In this document: positions 50,801 to 62,983 of the stretch, in pieces
Layout of the letters: the number at the start of each line of letters is the position of its first letter
Numbering within the stretch: position 1 is the first letter of the stretch
Assembly (NCBI GenBank): GCA_026120185.1
Contig: JANUWF010001479.1
Span: 1,178,001 to 1,242,000 of the forward strand
Length of the DNA stretch: 64,000 nt
Direction: 5' to 3'
From: Voacanga thouarsii
Taxonomy: Eukaryota > Streptophyta > Magnoliopsida > Gentianales > Apocynaceae
Notes under the pieces: model-generated
Databases searched by the model: none
What the model was told of the DNA's origin: nothing
Seen by the model: the letters and a program-made list of their open reading frames with translations, nothing else
Translations under genes and position numbers: made by a program

Positions 50801-52623
50801 ACCTGAATGTGCATAAAACTATGTGTTATTGAGTACATGATATTGGCAGATTTTAATATCGAACAAAAATAGATGTGTTTTAGGATGTTATCTAATTGAA
50901 AAGTGGTCTTTTAGATTAAAAACATATTGTATTTTCTTAATCATTACCACAGTATTATAAATGACTCATAGCTAACTTGAGTTAGCTGTTTTTTGTCTCG
51001 ATGATATATTCTTACAAACTAGTTGGGGCTAACAGTCATTGCTCTTTCTAATTGCAAATTATTGGTTTTTCTCATTCTAATTGCAAATTATTGGTTTTTC
51101 TATCTATTTTATTGATGTTTTTCTTTCTTTTTGGCTTTGTGTCCTTTTTTTTTTTATGGTGGTTTATTTGGTAGGAGTGGAAGGCAAGGCTACTAATGGA
51201 GCAGTCTTCTGCGATAAAGTGCCCTTCTATTTCATATCATTTAGCTGGTACTAAGAAGATTCAGCAGGAACTTGCAAAACCTGATGTACTTGAAAGGTTT
51301 AGCTCTTCACTAAATTCTGTAATTTGATGTATTTGTGCCTGTGAATAATTCATAGAAATATATATTTCCAATAAGAACCTATACTGTAGTTACAACTCGA
51401 ACCCTCATGAAAGGCATTTTTGAATTTAGAAGATATGCATCCCTATGCTGCATGAAGAAGTCAACAACAACAACAACAACAAACTAAGCCTTAATCCCAA
51501 GTAACTTGGGATCGGCTACATGAACCAACGTCAGGCAACGTGTGGTCATCCACTTGAAAAAATATTCTATATAGCATGTAAATCATAATTGGATTGTAGT
51601 ATCATTGTTATATAAATGTTATAAAAATGATTAGCTTTCTTTGCACCACTCAAGGTCAGCCCTAAAGATCTTTTCTTGATTCATGAGCAGGTTTCTTGAT
51701 AAGAAAGATGACATTGCAAAAGTTCGAAGATGCTTTGCAGGATTGTGGAGTCTGGATGATTCCCAGATTATTAAGGATGCAATTGAGAGGCCGGGACTAT
51801 ATGTCATGAAACCACAAAGAGAAGGAGGAGGTATCACTTTCTGAATATTATTGGCAAATTACTTTAGTAGTAATATTCTGAGTACTAGTCTTGCTTTTGG
51901 ATGGTCATTCGCTTTAGGGAACAATATCTATGGGAATGATGTGAAGGAGAATCTCTTGAGATTACAGCAGGCTGGTAACAAAGAAGATGCAGCCTACATC
52001 CTTATGCAGAGAATATTCCCAGCTATTTCTCCAGCAATTTTGATGCGAGATGGTGTTTCTTACAGAGATCAAACCATATCGGAACTTGGGATATATGGTG
52101 CTTATTTGAGGTAATTTTTACAAATCAACATGCACAATTGTGCTAATTTCCTTGTTGCACAGCTTTTCCTCCGCTAGGAACCCCCTGAAGAAGATGCCTG
52201 AATAGTCTCAAAAAATCTTTCACCATTTCAGCATTTTCAAAATTCCTTATTGAATATCGAAGTGGAGGCGACACATTAGAAGACCAAAAAGTACACCCCT
52301 GCATGTTTAACAAGGCATGAAAGAAATATCCTTCCAAGTCGTCTATGTAGATGGATAATATGTTTTGCTGATCTCTGTCACCATTTTAAATCCAAATCTT
52401 CCAACATTACATGCAGGCACTTGAGTTATCACTTGCTAGAATTTATTATTAACCATATTGTCTTTTGCACTTTTAAGCCTCATGGATTTGAACATGCAGG
52501 AACAAAACAAAAGTCATCATGAATGACCATTGCGGTTATTTGATGCGTACAAAAGTCTCTTCATCAAATGAGGGTGGAGTTGCAGCTGGCTTTGCAGTTT
52601 TGGATAGTATATACCTGGTTTGA
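44804..52623 (+). CDS. GSH2: Glutathione synthetase, plastid-targeted form
   Basis: Twelve exons: 44804-45187, 47551-47720, 48803-48878, 49287-49417, 49884-50006, 50094-50174, 50421-50501, 50584-50653, 51175-51296, 51691-51830, 51918-52110 and 52500-52623. They join in frame to 564 residues. Ten introns are GT-AG; intron 6 is AT-AC. The enzyme joins gamma-glutamylcysteine and glycine using ATP, the last step of glutathione synthesis. Family blocks are [72 protein letters not shown] and [11 protein letters not shown]. The glycine-rich ATP loop [11 protein letters not shown] includes Lys453 to Asn462, and LMRTK...EGGVAAGF is near the end. The first 80 residues are Ser-rich and transit-like. Met81/Met83 mark where a cytosolic form would start. 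All core motifs look intact. Confidence 0.95.
50175..50420 (+). other. U12-type AT-AC intron of GSH2 (intron 6)
   Basis: The intron begins ATATCCTTTT (50175), a perfect U12 5' splice consensus. It contains the U12 branch-point consensus TTCCTTAAC at 50402-50410 and ends in AAC-AC at 50420, about 11 nt after the branch adenosine. Only this splice keeps frame and family sequence: ...STVMKER joined to [14 protein letters not shown]. No GT donor near 50174 gives the same join. Confidence 0.93.
51455..51545 (-). mobile_element. SINE 3'-end remnant (Au-like) in GSH2 intron 9
   Basis: On the minus strand it reads TGTAGCCGATCCCAAGTTAC, then TTGGGATTAAGGCTTAGTTTG, then (TTG)n. This is the tail pattern of the Au-type plant SINEs. 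The (CAA)n tract at about 51463-51481 is the simple-repeat tail. The tRNA-like head is not seen, so it is truncated. Confidence 0.5.
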
Positions 52624-54372
52624 TCAAGACATTTCTTTTAATGATTCCAATTCAAGTCTAAGTAGCAAATGCGTATGGTTTGCGATCTAAGCACGACTGA
52701 TCTCATTTCTCAAAGATTCTTCTATTCTTGAGCCGTCTTGAACATTTTCGGTACCTTGCTGTATTTTTATTGATTTAACTTGAGACACTTAATGGCAAGA
52801 TTGATTGTGGAAGGTTCTATATATCTTTGCTATTTCCAATAAGGTTACTGTGTCTCTGGCGGTTTAGAGACCATTTTGTGGACTCATTTTTGTGTGTTAA
52901 CTTGATAATAATGACTGAGATTTGTGGTTTCTTTTGTTGCTATTCTATGAGCAGTTGAATTTAGTTTGATGTATTTTACATGCATGGTTGCCATTAACGT
53001 TCAGTGATTTTGAAATTTAGAAAGGGAAAAGAGAAGGAAAGAGAGAGTTGTTAGTTTGAATATCTTATGACTAATGAATTTTGGTTTCTAATGAATCATG
53101 CCAAAGAATCCTTTTGCGCACCTAAGAACAGGCTATTGAAGAAAAGACTGTACGGGGAAAAAGGAGGAGAAGCCTAACAAGTGTTGGAGGTCAGGTTTGA
53201 GCCTCGATACTGACTCAATTCTTTATTTTTTTTCTGTTTAGATAACCTTATTTAAATGAAAATAATGTCTGTAGGTCTTATTCATTAAGTCTATGGGATT
53301 TTTTGTTTTCCTTTTTACTCCCTCCGTCCACAAATAACTAGTTTAATTGTAAAAGCTACGTATATTAAGGAATTGTGAAATTCTATAGTAAAAATGATTA
53401 AAATGTCCATTATACCATTTGGAGTATTTTTATTATCTTTCTCACCTCATTAATTTGAATCCCATAACTCTTTTAATTATATCATTCTAATAATTAAATG
53501 TGCTCTCTCCTCACCTATTATTATGTCCTTAGTCTCTCTCTTCCTACTCTTTGTTTTAGAGTCTTTTTTTCACCTATATCACCTCATTAAATTACACTTT
53601 TGACTATTTTTATAGGATAACGTGATTTTATTGTTAGTTAAAATAACTTCAATATGGATAATTGTAATACTAATTAATTGATAGAAAATTGTACTAAGGA
53701 TAAAATTGAAAAAAAAATAATTAAATACAATTTACATTTAAAAATTGGACGATTATTTTTAGACAAATTAAAAAAAAAATTAGATCACTTATTTATAGAT
53801 AGAAATAGTAGTATTTTTTTTTTTAAGCATCCTTCGTTCTTGTTTTTTTGAATCTCCGTAATTTTTATTTAATGCATTATTCAAGGAAGATTTCGCTGTA
53901 TTCTACTTTTAAAAAAAAATTCCAAAAATAAAAATGGAGAAAGTTTTTTCAAGAAAAAGTTCCCAGGAAAGAGCTCTTGCCACTGAAGCAAAGGACAGTT
54001 TCAGTTATTAGAGAAAGGTACATCGAAAAGAGTAAAAATATTGAAAATCTGGAAAACCAAGCAAACCATGGAGAGGACCCAACTGAACTGAACGATGGTA
54101 CTATCATTCAAATATCACAAATTCCATCTGTATTTCACCAAAATATGCTGCATAAAAATTCTGCTATTTCACAAAAATGTATTTCTCGATCACTGCTAAG
54201 ATGTCTAGCAAGACATCTAAAGGAATCTAGGAACATTAGTGAATCTAATCTAATCAATAAGTAGAACTAAAATCTACAACCAAATAGACTGGCCTATATT
54301 CACTAATAATGTTAAACAATCCGTATAGTCATCTATAGATACATTTCTAACGTAAGCAAAGAAAATAATGAA
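52624..54372. other. Spacer between convergent GSH2 and the DUF1068 gene
   Basis: Contains the 3' UTR of GSH2, a Stowaway-like MITE (53316-53813) and the 3' flank of the minus-strand gene. The frame at 53977-54264 is not recognisable and is not called. Confidence 0.45.
53316..53813. mobile_element. Stowaway-like MITE
   Basis: The left end TACTCCCTCCGTCCACAAAT pairs imperfectly with the right end (AAATAAGTGATCTAATTT on the reverse strand, ending ATAGTAGTA). Both ends carry TA, the Stowaway target, and the inside is AT-rich with no coding potential. It is about 498 bp. Confidence 0.75.
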
Positions 54373-57300
54373 TCAGTGCAGCTCTGTGCTCTCATCCTGC
54401 CATCCAAACTCACGAGCTCGTTGCTCCCATAGTGCAGAGAGCTTGAGCTCTTTTGCCAATGCTGCTTCAGCCCTTTCCCTTGCCTCTTCACAAATTTGCA
54501 CTCCTGTATTGCATTTTTCTGCTTCTTTTTGGTACTTTGAAGATATTTGCTTCACATCTATGATTGATTGTTGGATGCCATCCAAGTAATTGCTGGTTAC
54601 ATTTTTGCGTAGGTTAATCTCTTCTGATAGAAGAGTTATGATATCCTTCTTCATTTCCTCATTCATCTCTGGGTGATTCTTAGCACAATCAGCATAGGCT
54701 GCAAGTAGAAATAACATTTAAGGTTAGGACTATCTCAATAAAAAGTACAAATTTCCCATAGTCTGATGTGTGGCTTAATGGTTTTTCATTCTTGCTCCAT
54801 CTAAATGTTACTTTGGCTACACGATGTGTTGTTGGGATAAATAATATTCTAGGCAGTATCTTTGTACTTCTCCTAGAGAACCATTTGCAGAGAACAGGAC
54901 AAAATCTATCAATGAAGAGAGACTAGGATGGAAGAACTGCTCTTTTCTCTTAGTATCTACTGGCATTTGACTCTGGTAAATCACAGTGAATTTAGATTTC
55001 CCATGTATTTCTTTAACTCCAATGAGATAATAAGCCATAAAGTTTCCTTTCTGTAACTTCCACCAACGATATTTAGTTATAATTCACCCAAGAGTATGAA
55101 ATCAAGATGTTTTCCTTGGTATTGTTTTTACATGCAGAATGGCTCCTATAGCTGAAAATATTTTGTTGTATGATCACTAAAAGATTTGACAGACATTACA
55201 GTAGTTCTTAGTTCAGCAAAACAAGCACATGATATGGGTTTACAGACAGGTGTACTTTGAGTCGTTCACCTCTTGATATCATATTAAGAGTTATTAGTTA
55301 TTTATGTTCAAATTAGCAAGTTTTCAGGAAGTAAATATCAATAGCATGGCTCGTGTCTTTTAATTCTCTTTCTTGCCTTAAGCAATCAAACGTGCAGTCC
55401 TTTAAATAGGAAACCCTCAGCCAAACTTTATGCAAACAAGTAGTAATTTCTATGTGAAAAAAGGGAAAAACTTAAGTTACCAGCAATAGCACAACAATGG
55501 AATTCAATTTTATGAAAAGCCAGTGCTTTCAAATGTTGCAGGAGATAAACTAACCTGAAAATGAGCTGTTGAGTAAATCTGTGAGTGATAAGCAAGCAAA
55601 ACATAAGATGTCAGTTAACACCAGTAGAAGACAAGAGTGATAAAATGCAATTTATCAGTTATGGAAAAGGTCAGAACTCTTAAAACAATAACTGAACAAC
55701 ATAATATTTCACAAGCAGATGAAAGAACCAATATAGCAATTGGGCATTGGCCGCAAGATTCTTTCGTTCTATAGTTCACGTATACATGGCCTGTTCTTCA
55801 CCTAATCTTTGTTGATTTTAAGCTCTTTGTGGTATTCAGCTATTTCTTTCCGTGTAGCAATTGGGATTGATTTTAAGAATCTTTTGCTACAAGATTCTTT
55901 CGTTCTATATGGTTCACATATACATGGCCTGTTCTTCACCTAATCTTGGTTGATTTAGGCTCTTTGTGGTATTCAGCTATTTCTTTCCCTGTAGCATTTG
56001 GGATTGATTTTAAGAATCTTTCGTTCTATAGTTCACATATGCATGGCGGTCTATTCTTCCACCTAAACTTGGTTGATTTCAGCCTTTTTGTGGTATTCTG
56101 CTATTTCTTTCTCTGTTTTATCTCTCATTATTATGATTTCATTGTTTAAGTTGGGAATCAACAGTCAGCATCGACCAATTCCCTGACACTATTAGGTGAA
56201 AACCGGCATTATAACCGAGACATCACAGAGATTTGCTTAAGTCAACGCTAATTTTAAAGGGATAAAAGTATCTGTAACGTTTTAAAGTTTAAGCTGATAA
56301 GCTAATTCCTTTGAAGGAGGTTTACTTGCGGTTGCTAGTGGGTTACTTGTACTCATTCTGTGTATCCATAATTCCTGCCTCAGGAAATTCCTTTCTTCTC
56401 CTTCCACCCCATAATCTTCGGCCATAATAATCCTGGGCAAATGAACGAAAAAAAAGGTGCACATTAAAAGAAATTAGGAACCTGTAAACCCTTTCCCTTC
56501 TAGCCTTAGCAGCAGAAACTCTTGCATATCGTGGGTAATCTCCAAAAGTTTGTTTCATCTGCAATTCCTTTTAAAGCACCATATCTGTTTACCAAAAGGA
56601 CAGGAAAGCAGATAATCTGTGTCTATACTAATCCATAGCCAATGACAGTTTTGACATTAACCATTTAGCATCCATGGTAATTGCCTTGTGATCTAATTAG
56701 CATGAGTGCCTGTTTATTAGTTCAAATCTTACTTTTGCCACCCACCTCACAAATTATTCAGAATATATTGATACTCTTTGAATCATAATGCGCTTTTCCT
56801 ATTAAAAATTTGATTTTGAAGTTAGAACTTATTATGAGAAACAGATTGTGAAAAGAACCCCACCATAAATTGAATGAGGTAAGTCATAACAAATCACTAG
56901 AAATCCATTTTTCAAATAGAAAATAGACAAAATCATTGTCTATCCACAAAGATCCCATGATGTTATTGAGGCCTTAATTTTTCAATCAAGAGTTCTCATC
57001 CTTGTTTCACATCTTCAGCCAAATTCATCTATTCTCCTCTCATCAACCTATGCATTTTAAGCATATTTCCCCTAGTTCCTGATCAAGTGTATTTCTTTAA
57101 AATGTTAAATTAATTTTGTCACTTCAATACCAATTCTGCCATCATTCTAAATGTACTATCAAACAAATCCAACAACATATACACCCCGATAAACAACTCG
57201 AGGCTCAAATCACCTTGTTGACATATTTTCATGAGACAACAACTACGGAATTCAAATCTTTGAACAGACAACAAGAATAATAACTAATCCATTAATAGAG

Positions 57301-57665
57301 CATCAATTAGCGTTACATAATTACAGAACTAACTCAATTTTAAAGAACATAAACAATCAAAAGGTGCAACTAGCTATCGTCCCTTTATTTTGGAAGCACC
57401 AGAAGTAAAATACGAACTCACCTAAAGGCAAGGGAACAGAACCCATTTCTGGCAAGCAATCGCAGAAACATCTGGGACACGAGGACACAACAGTAGTTTG
57501 CACCACTCTAGCCGACCGGTAGAAAGAATTAGTCTTGTTCCTCTTAGGATGCCCAGGATATGAGTGTCGTCCCACAATGTAAAAGAACAAGAAAAAAGCC
57601 ACTGTAATCAACACTATCCTCACCAACCCAGAAGTACACAGCCTATTCTCTGATGAGTGAGCCAT
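54373..57665 (-). CDS. DUF1068 Golgi membrane protein, NKS1/ELMO type
   Basis: Three exons on the minus strand: 57665-57422, 55579-55556 (24 nt) and 54698-54373. They join in frame to 197 residues with GT-AG introns. A short N-terminal tail and one membrane segment (about 14-31) are followed by a conserved Cys motif, SCPRCFCDC (62-70). Next are YADCAKNHPEMNEE and a long coiled coil to about 185, with the family block SSKYQKEAEKCNTGVQICEEARERAEAAL and WEQRAREFGW near the end. In Arabidopsis the DUF1068 family includes NKS1/ELMO proteins, Golgi proteins linked to pectin synthesis, cell adhesion and Golgi shape; the role here is inferred from that. The first intron (1.84 kb) contains a tandem repeat and a possible nested ORF on the same strand. 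Confidence 0.87.
55736..56120. repeat. Three-copy tandem repeat, unit about 120-140 bp
   Basis: Copies begin near 55736, 55857 and 55993. Each contains 'ttctttcgttctata..gttcac.tat.catgg', 'ttcacctaatctttgttgat' or a close variant, and 'tttgtggtattc.gctatttctttc'. Copies 2 and 3 also share 'tgggattgattttaagaatctt'. It lies in the first intron of the DUF1068 gene. Confidence 0.88.
56282..56558 (-). CDS. Possible nested two-exon small ORF (75 residues)
   Basis: On the minus strand, ATG at 56558 follows directly after an acceptor-like TTGCAG. Exon A is 56558-56482 and ends ACAG|GTTCC; exon B is 56432-56282 and starts after TTGCCCAG|G. Spliced, it encodes 75 residues. The first part is basic (GDYPRYARVSAAKARRER) and the second acidic then basic (AEDYGVEGEERNFLRQE). 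The composition looks protein-like rather than random, and the splice sites suit the frame. Joining it to exon 1 of the host DUF1068 gene would put it out of frame and give an early stop, so it is either a separate transcript or a non-productive alternative exon pair. I do not recognise the family. Confidence 0.35.
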
Positions 57666-58232
57666 AAAAATCGCCTAAATTTCCCCCGCCCCCGCCCCCC
57701 AAAAAAAAAAAAAAAAAAATCAAATTTCAGTTTTTCTGAGAACAGAAGATTGAAGGGGGAAAACCCAAGTGGAATTTACAGGAAAAAGTGGCACATACCC
57801 AATATTAAACATAAATCAGTACCTGATCAAAAGTATCAGAACTAGCACTTGAACTCCAACTCAACCATTTGAAACTGCCAGTACAAAGAACGCGACAAGT
57901 CTACTAATGCTTCAGGTCTCTGTATATAGCTGACCCACCACGAAAGCGCAAACCAAAAGTCGCTTGTACGTACGTCTTATAGGGGAAAATGTGGGTTGGA
58001 ATCCATGAGTTTGAAGAGTTGAGGATTCAAGAAACCTCAATGAAATGAAAATTCTTTTCCTGGTTAGTTTTCAGGTAAAGAAAGGCAAGCCAGATCCCAA
58101 AAACGAGAAACGAAATTTATGGGGAGAATCTATCGAAAGATCGGCACTTGGATTTGGATTTCAGTGTAGAGATTATTACAGAAACAAGGAGAAAGATTCG
58201 TATGTGGCAGGGGATGAAAATGAGTAGGACAC

Positions 58233-58237
<5 letters not shown>

Positions 58238-58285
<48 letters not shown>
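58238..58285. repeat. (TA)n microsatellite
   Basis: About 45 bp of TA repeat directly at the left edge of a MITE, which could have inserted at a TA target in it. Confidence 0.95.
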
Positions 58286-58286
<1 letters not shown>

Positions 58287-58616
58287 CTCCTCCGATCATA
58301 AATAATAAGTTAACTAATTTATTTTTTAGTGTGTTTAAAAATAATTATCTATTAAGTCATATTTAATTTTTTTTACAATTTTACTCCTATAATAATTTTA
58401 TATCAATTAATTAATAGTATAATTATTCATCATAAATTTATTTTAATCAATAATGACAATATATTCTTTTATATAAATAGTTAAAAGTTTAATTAATTTT
58501 TTATTAATAGACAAAAAATATAATTAATGAGATTAAAAAAATAATAATTTTTTTTTAAAAAGTAGAATGTACGTAGTTTTAATAATTTTTTACTTATTTG
58601 TCACTGAAAGGGAGTA
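58285..58616. mobile_element. Stowaway-like MITE
   Basis: The left end TACTCCTCCGATCATAAATAA and the right end TTATTTGTCACTGAAAGGGAGTA are imperfect inverted repeats flanked by TA. The interior is AT-rich with no ORF. It is about 330 bp. Confidence 0.75.
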
Positions 58617-58699
58617 TTAAAATAAATAAAGGTCTCTATCGTTTATTGATTTGATAGGCCAGTCCAAAAACATAGACATTTTCTTTTCCTAAAAAATGT

Positions 58700-59133
58700 A
58701 TTTTCAATTTTACCCTTCAAAAGTTAGGTTTCTTTTTAAAAACTTTGAAATTTCCCATTTCTATGGTCAAAGATAAGTTGATCAAATTTAAAATATTTAA
58801 AAATATGAGAATTTAGATAGAAAATTAAAATAGTATGTTATTTAAAGAATAATTAAAAATTTTAAATTGAAATTAACAAAAGTAAAATATAATTAAAAAT
58901 TACTTAGGCATGTATCAATGTTTTTTAAAAAATAATAAATATTTTAATGTACCACTTAAATCCCATAATTTTTAAATAAATCAAATCCTTGACTAACTGG
59001 CCGATCTTCCTTCAAACGTTCGAAGAGTAACATGGGGTATAATTAAAACTAAAAACAATTTTTAGAGAATAAAATTGAGAGTTTTTAGGATATAATTGCA
59101 AAAACCTAACTTTTGAAGGGCAAAATTGAAAAT
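58700..59133. mobile_element. Foldback/MITE-like element with 32-bp inverted repeats
   Basis: 58700-58731 ('attttcaattttacccttca' and onward) and 59102-59133 are inverted copies with about one mismatch, separated by about 370 bp. Weaker complementarity continues inward. No coding potential. The family is unknown and the outer borders are uncertain. Confidence 0.7.
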
Positions 59134-59307
59134 GACTCAAAAATTTCATAATCCATTTATTGTGTTCAGCCAACCTGAACCTGACAATTGACAATCGCAC
59201 ATGGCTTGTCGGTTTCTGTCTTAAATTCTCTACTAAAAAGTCCTTTTTTTTTTCTTTCTCTTTTTCTTTTGTTGATTACTACAAACTAAAAGATATTTTC
59301 AATAATA

Positions 59308-59664
59308 TACTCTCTCGTCTCGAATTATTTATATCATTTTTAATTTAATTTTTAATTTAAATTATTTGTCTTTTTAAAAAATTAAAATTTCACATTCCAA
59401 ATTTGCTCATATTTAATAGTACTTTATTTCTAAATATATTAAATATTTTTTTCTCAACAAATTAATTCCATTTAAATAATAGAAAAGTGAAGTACTTTGG
59501 AGTATATTAAATTTTTAAAATTTAAATATTTCTTAATAAAGAGAGAGAATAAATTGAATTTTAATAATAAAAATAAAAAATAATTTCATTAATTAAAAAA
59601 TCTATTTATGTTAATACTCGCATAATCAATTAAATTAAACAAATAATTTAAGAAGAAGGAAATA
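59308..59664. mobile_element. Stowaway-like MITE, degenerate
   Basis: The left end TACTCTCTCGTCTCGAATTA and the right end AATTTAAGAAGAAGGAAATATA form imperfect inverted repeats with TA flanks. The interior is extremely AT-rich. Confidence 0.55.
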
Positions 59665-61965
59665 TATTTGAATCTTTTCCTTTTATTTTTCAGAGCGGCC
59701 ATTCCCCCTTTAAATGGTTATATAATAGTAACGAAATAAATTTCCAAAAATATTATTTTCTTAGAATTTTCTGAAAATTATAGTTTTGTGTTGCAAATAA
59801 TTTGATTGAAATATTTCTTTAATTTATTTTTTCTTAGAATTACTAATCTTATTTGCAATTTTGTGGAATATAGTGAATTATATTTTTTATGTTGTTACTG
59901 AAATTACACCTATTATAATTTTATAATTGTTTGTTTTGGTTTATGCTTATAGTCCATGTGAACTATGAGTAAGGTACTTAAAAAAAAGAAAGAAAAAAAC
60001 TATCTGTCAAATAGGAAATATATGCTTGTAGTTATTACTTTAAGGGGCGTGATTTTTTATTTTTGAGGGGAAAAAAACATAAATTCTTTTGAGGAGAGAT
60101 GTTCTTAGACAAATTCTAGGTAAGGATCCTCACCTCAAATGCCTCCTCCTCCCTCTCCCCCACTCGTATGGATTCACCCATCTTTTCTAGATAAAAAATA
60201 AAATTTTATAATCTAAATAATAATTTGTAAAATAAATAAATAATAAACTTTTATTTAATAGATAAATAAAATAAAAAACCTAAATAAATTAACCTAACTA
60301 ACTAACTAAATAATAAATCTAAGTAATAAATCAAGATAAATAAATAATAAACTTAAATAAATAAACATATACTTATAATAAATCTAAATAATAAGCTTTT
60401 ATTAGGAAATGAAAAAATAAATATAGATAATGGGAAGGACACTTGACAAATTCTTATGAGTAGGAGAGAGGATGAAAGAGGGATTTGGAGGAGCCACAAA
60501 TTGTAAACTATGAGAATTTATAATTTAGTTTAATTTGAATAACACAATATATCAGGTCAATTTAAATAATTTTTAAACGAACTAAATTCAATAGAGTTAA
60601 GCTTTAATCAAATTCAAATCAACCCAAACTAAAAGCTTCTAATTCGGTTTGATTCAGTTTGAATTGGGCTGAATTGGTAGATTTCATATTTTGTTGAATA
60701 TGCCTAGGAAATAAACATAATTTATTAATAGGTGTCGGTCAAAAATTGACTTAAAAATTACCCCCAAAAATAAAATATATTGATAATGTGTAGCAGAGTC
60801 ACTAATCATTGTTTGACAAAAAAGAATCACTAATTATAAAACTCTCTTTTTGACTAACACTAATATAAAGTGAAGGTATATAAAAATCTTACTTCAGATA
60901 TGATGCAGGCCATTCATGTTACATTAGCTATCATCAGTAGTTGAATTCAATCCCTAAATATTAAGGGCAAAAAAATCTACTCTGCCTCGTGGATATGGAC
61001 TTTAGATATGATTATTTTATGTCTTTATCTATTATTTACAGCTTTATCCCCTTCCCTCTCCCAGATAAGGTCAACAATTTTGCTTGAGAGAGGGAAGACC
61101 AAACAGTAATAAATAATCATTATTAAAAATAATAATCAATTGAAACAAGATGCTACCGGGCCAACAACCAAACGGTTGAAATTTATGGACACTTTTTGCG
61201 TGGATCAAGCCCACACAGACCAAGAATTTTAAGGAGTTATATGGTATAATTTATATTGTAAGAGATATAATTTCTTAATACACTCGATCCATATAGATTA
61301 GGTCCGTATTAGAATTTTTAAAAATTTATAGTTGAAAAAGTCAACATATCAATTATATATATATACTAGTAAAGATGTCTCATGCAAGGTGCGATATCCG
61401 ATATTTGTACTATTCTTAATTCATTATTATTTTTTTCTTAATAATCTATTCAAAACACTGGAATTTATGTAATAGATAATTATATTGCTAGAAAAAAGGA
61501 AAAAAAAAAGGCACAATGTTTAAGACTTTAAATTTTGCACAAAAAAAGAATTTCCAAACCAAAACAACTCTTTAGAAACACTAGAACGCGACCCGCTGCA
61601 CAAATACAACAAACTCCTTTATAAACTTCTAAGATCATTACAATACCCAAAAAAACAACAGAACATCAGAGAGTACAATATTTTCCTTTACAAAGTTGTG
61701 GTTTCTAGCAAATTAAGATTTAGAAGCAACACTTACATATTTATAGTTAGGAGTTCAAATATATATAAAGAGAATATGGTCCTGAAATTTTGTACAGGAG
61801 AACCATTGGCTTCCAAAACCGACGTCTCCCAACCTCCATTACATTTGAGAAACGACCCAAACGCCGTTAATTGTTAGAAAAGACACAAATGCCCTAACTA
61901 ACAAAAAATGAATAGCGCTCACCCAAATATCTACGCAAGGCATGAGATTGGATACTCGTACTATC

Positions 61966-61966
<1 letters not shown>

Positions 61967-62013
<47 letters not shown>
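61967..62013. repeat. (ATT)n microsatellite
   Basis: About 47 bp of pure trinucleotide repeat. Confidence 0.95.
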
Positions 62014-62983
62014 TGCTAATGATCCATTTAAAACATTGAGTTTTTTATGTTAATAATATATTCGAAAATAAATTTATGGAATAATTGAGATTTGTCTATA
62101 TCCTTATCAAGACTATCAAAAACATTGAAAGAATAACTAAGGAAAGAAAAGCTTATAATAAAGTGTGTTTAAGAGGAACTGAGTCATGATGGCAGGGCGA
62201 CTCATCAGCTTGTTAAGATGATCAATGAACAAGTTCTTGCTAGCCAACCCCATTCAAGTGCACTTATGCAGGTCTAGAGATTACAGAAGGCATATTTCTT
62301 GAAACCATTGGTTACAGGGCTACAGGGCTTCCAACCATGTCCAAAGAAACCTACAAAATTACAAAAACAAGACACTAACATCTAAAGAGTCTCTTCATCC
62401 CCAAGCTTAAGAACAAAAAAATGCAACATACTTTGCATTACCATCCATCATTTTAAAACAAAGAAAAAGACAGAAAGGAAAGAAAAAGACAGCGGGTGTT
62501 AGTGAGACAACGGGTTCCAAAACAAAGAAAAAGACAGAAAGGAAAGATGGGAGATGTTATGCTTTCATACTATTCGCCCTCCAATTTCTAAAAGTCACTA
62601 TTACTGATACAAATTGAGAAGCAAATAGTTCAATCAGGAAAAACATGCCAAAAGTGAAAAATATCAAAGGAATAAAAATTAGAAATTACAATCATGTAAT
62701 GACGACACTTATTTGTTTCTCCTGCTATCAATTCATGCTACCAACACATGCAAATATGGAACATAAAGTTCCAGCTTTTTGCAATATAATAGATAATAGT
62801 TATACTTTATACACTCATTGTAGGAAAGAGAGAAAACACTGAAAAATGAGAGCAAGAATTAGTTGTCACCAAAATACAAACTTAATTTGATTGATGCAAG
62901 GTCACATGAAAAAGCTATTTTCACTATTCATAACACACCATGACTTCATGTTTGGTCAGAATTTAACACATAACAACACTTAC

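Larger units (their letters stand above)
57666..62983. other. AT-rich spacer with MITEs, no confident gene
   Basis: Contains the 5' flank of the DUF1068 gene, a C-rich then A-rich tract at 57684-57719, (TA)n at 58238-58285, three MITE-like elements (58285-58616, 58700-59133, 59308-59664) and (ATT)n at 61967-62013. A short direct repeat ('aacaaagaaaaagacagaaaggaaag') occurs at about 62458 and 62521. No exon was found by eye. Confidence 0.45.

Noticed and set aside
52143..52337. Minus-strand 64-residue ORF in GSH2 intron 11
   Set aside because: No family resemblance and it lies inside a well-defined intron.
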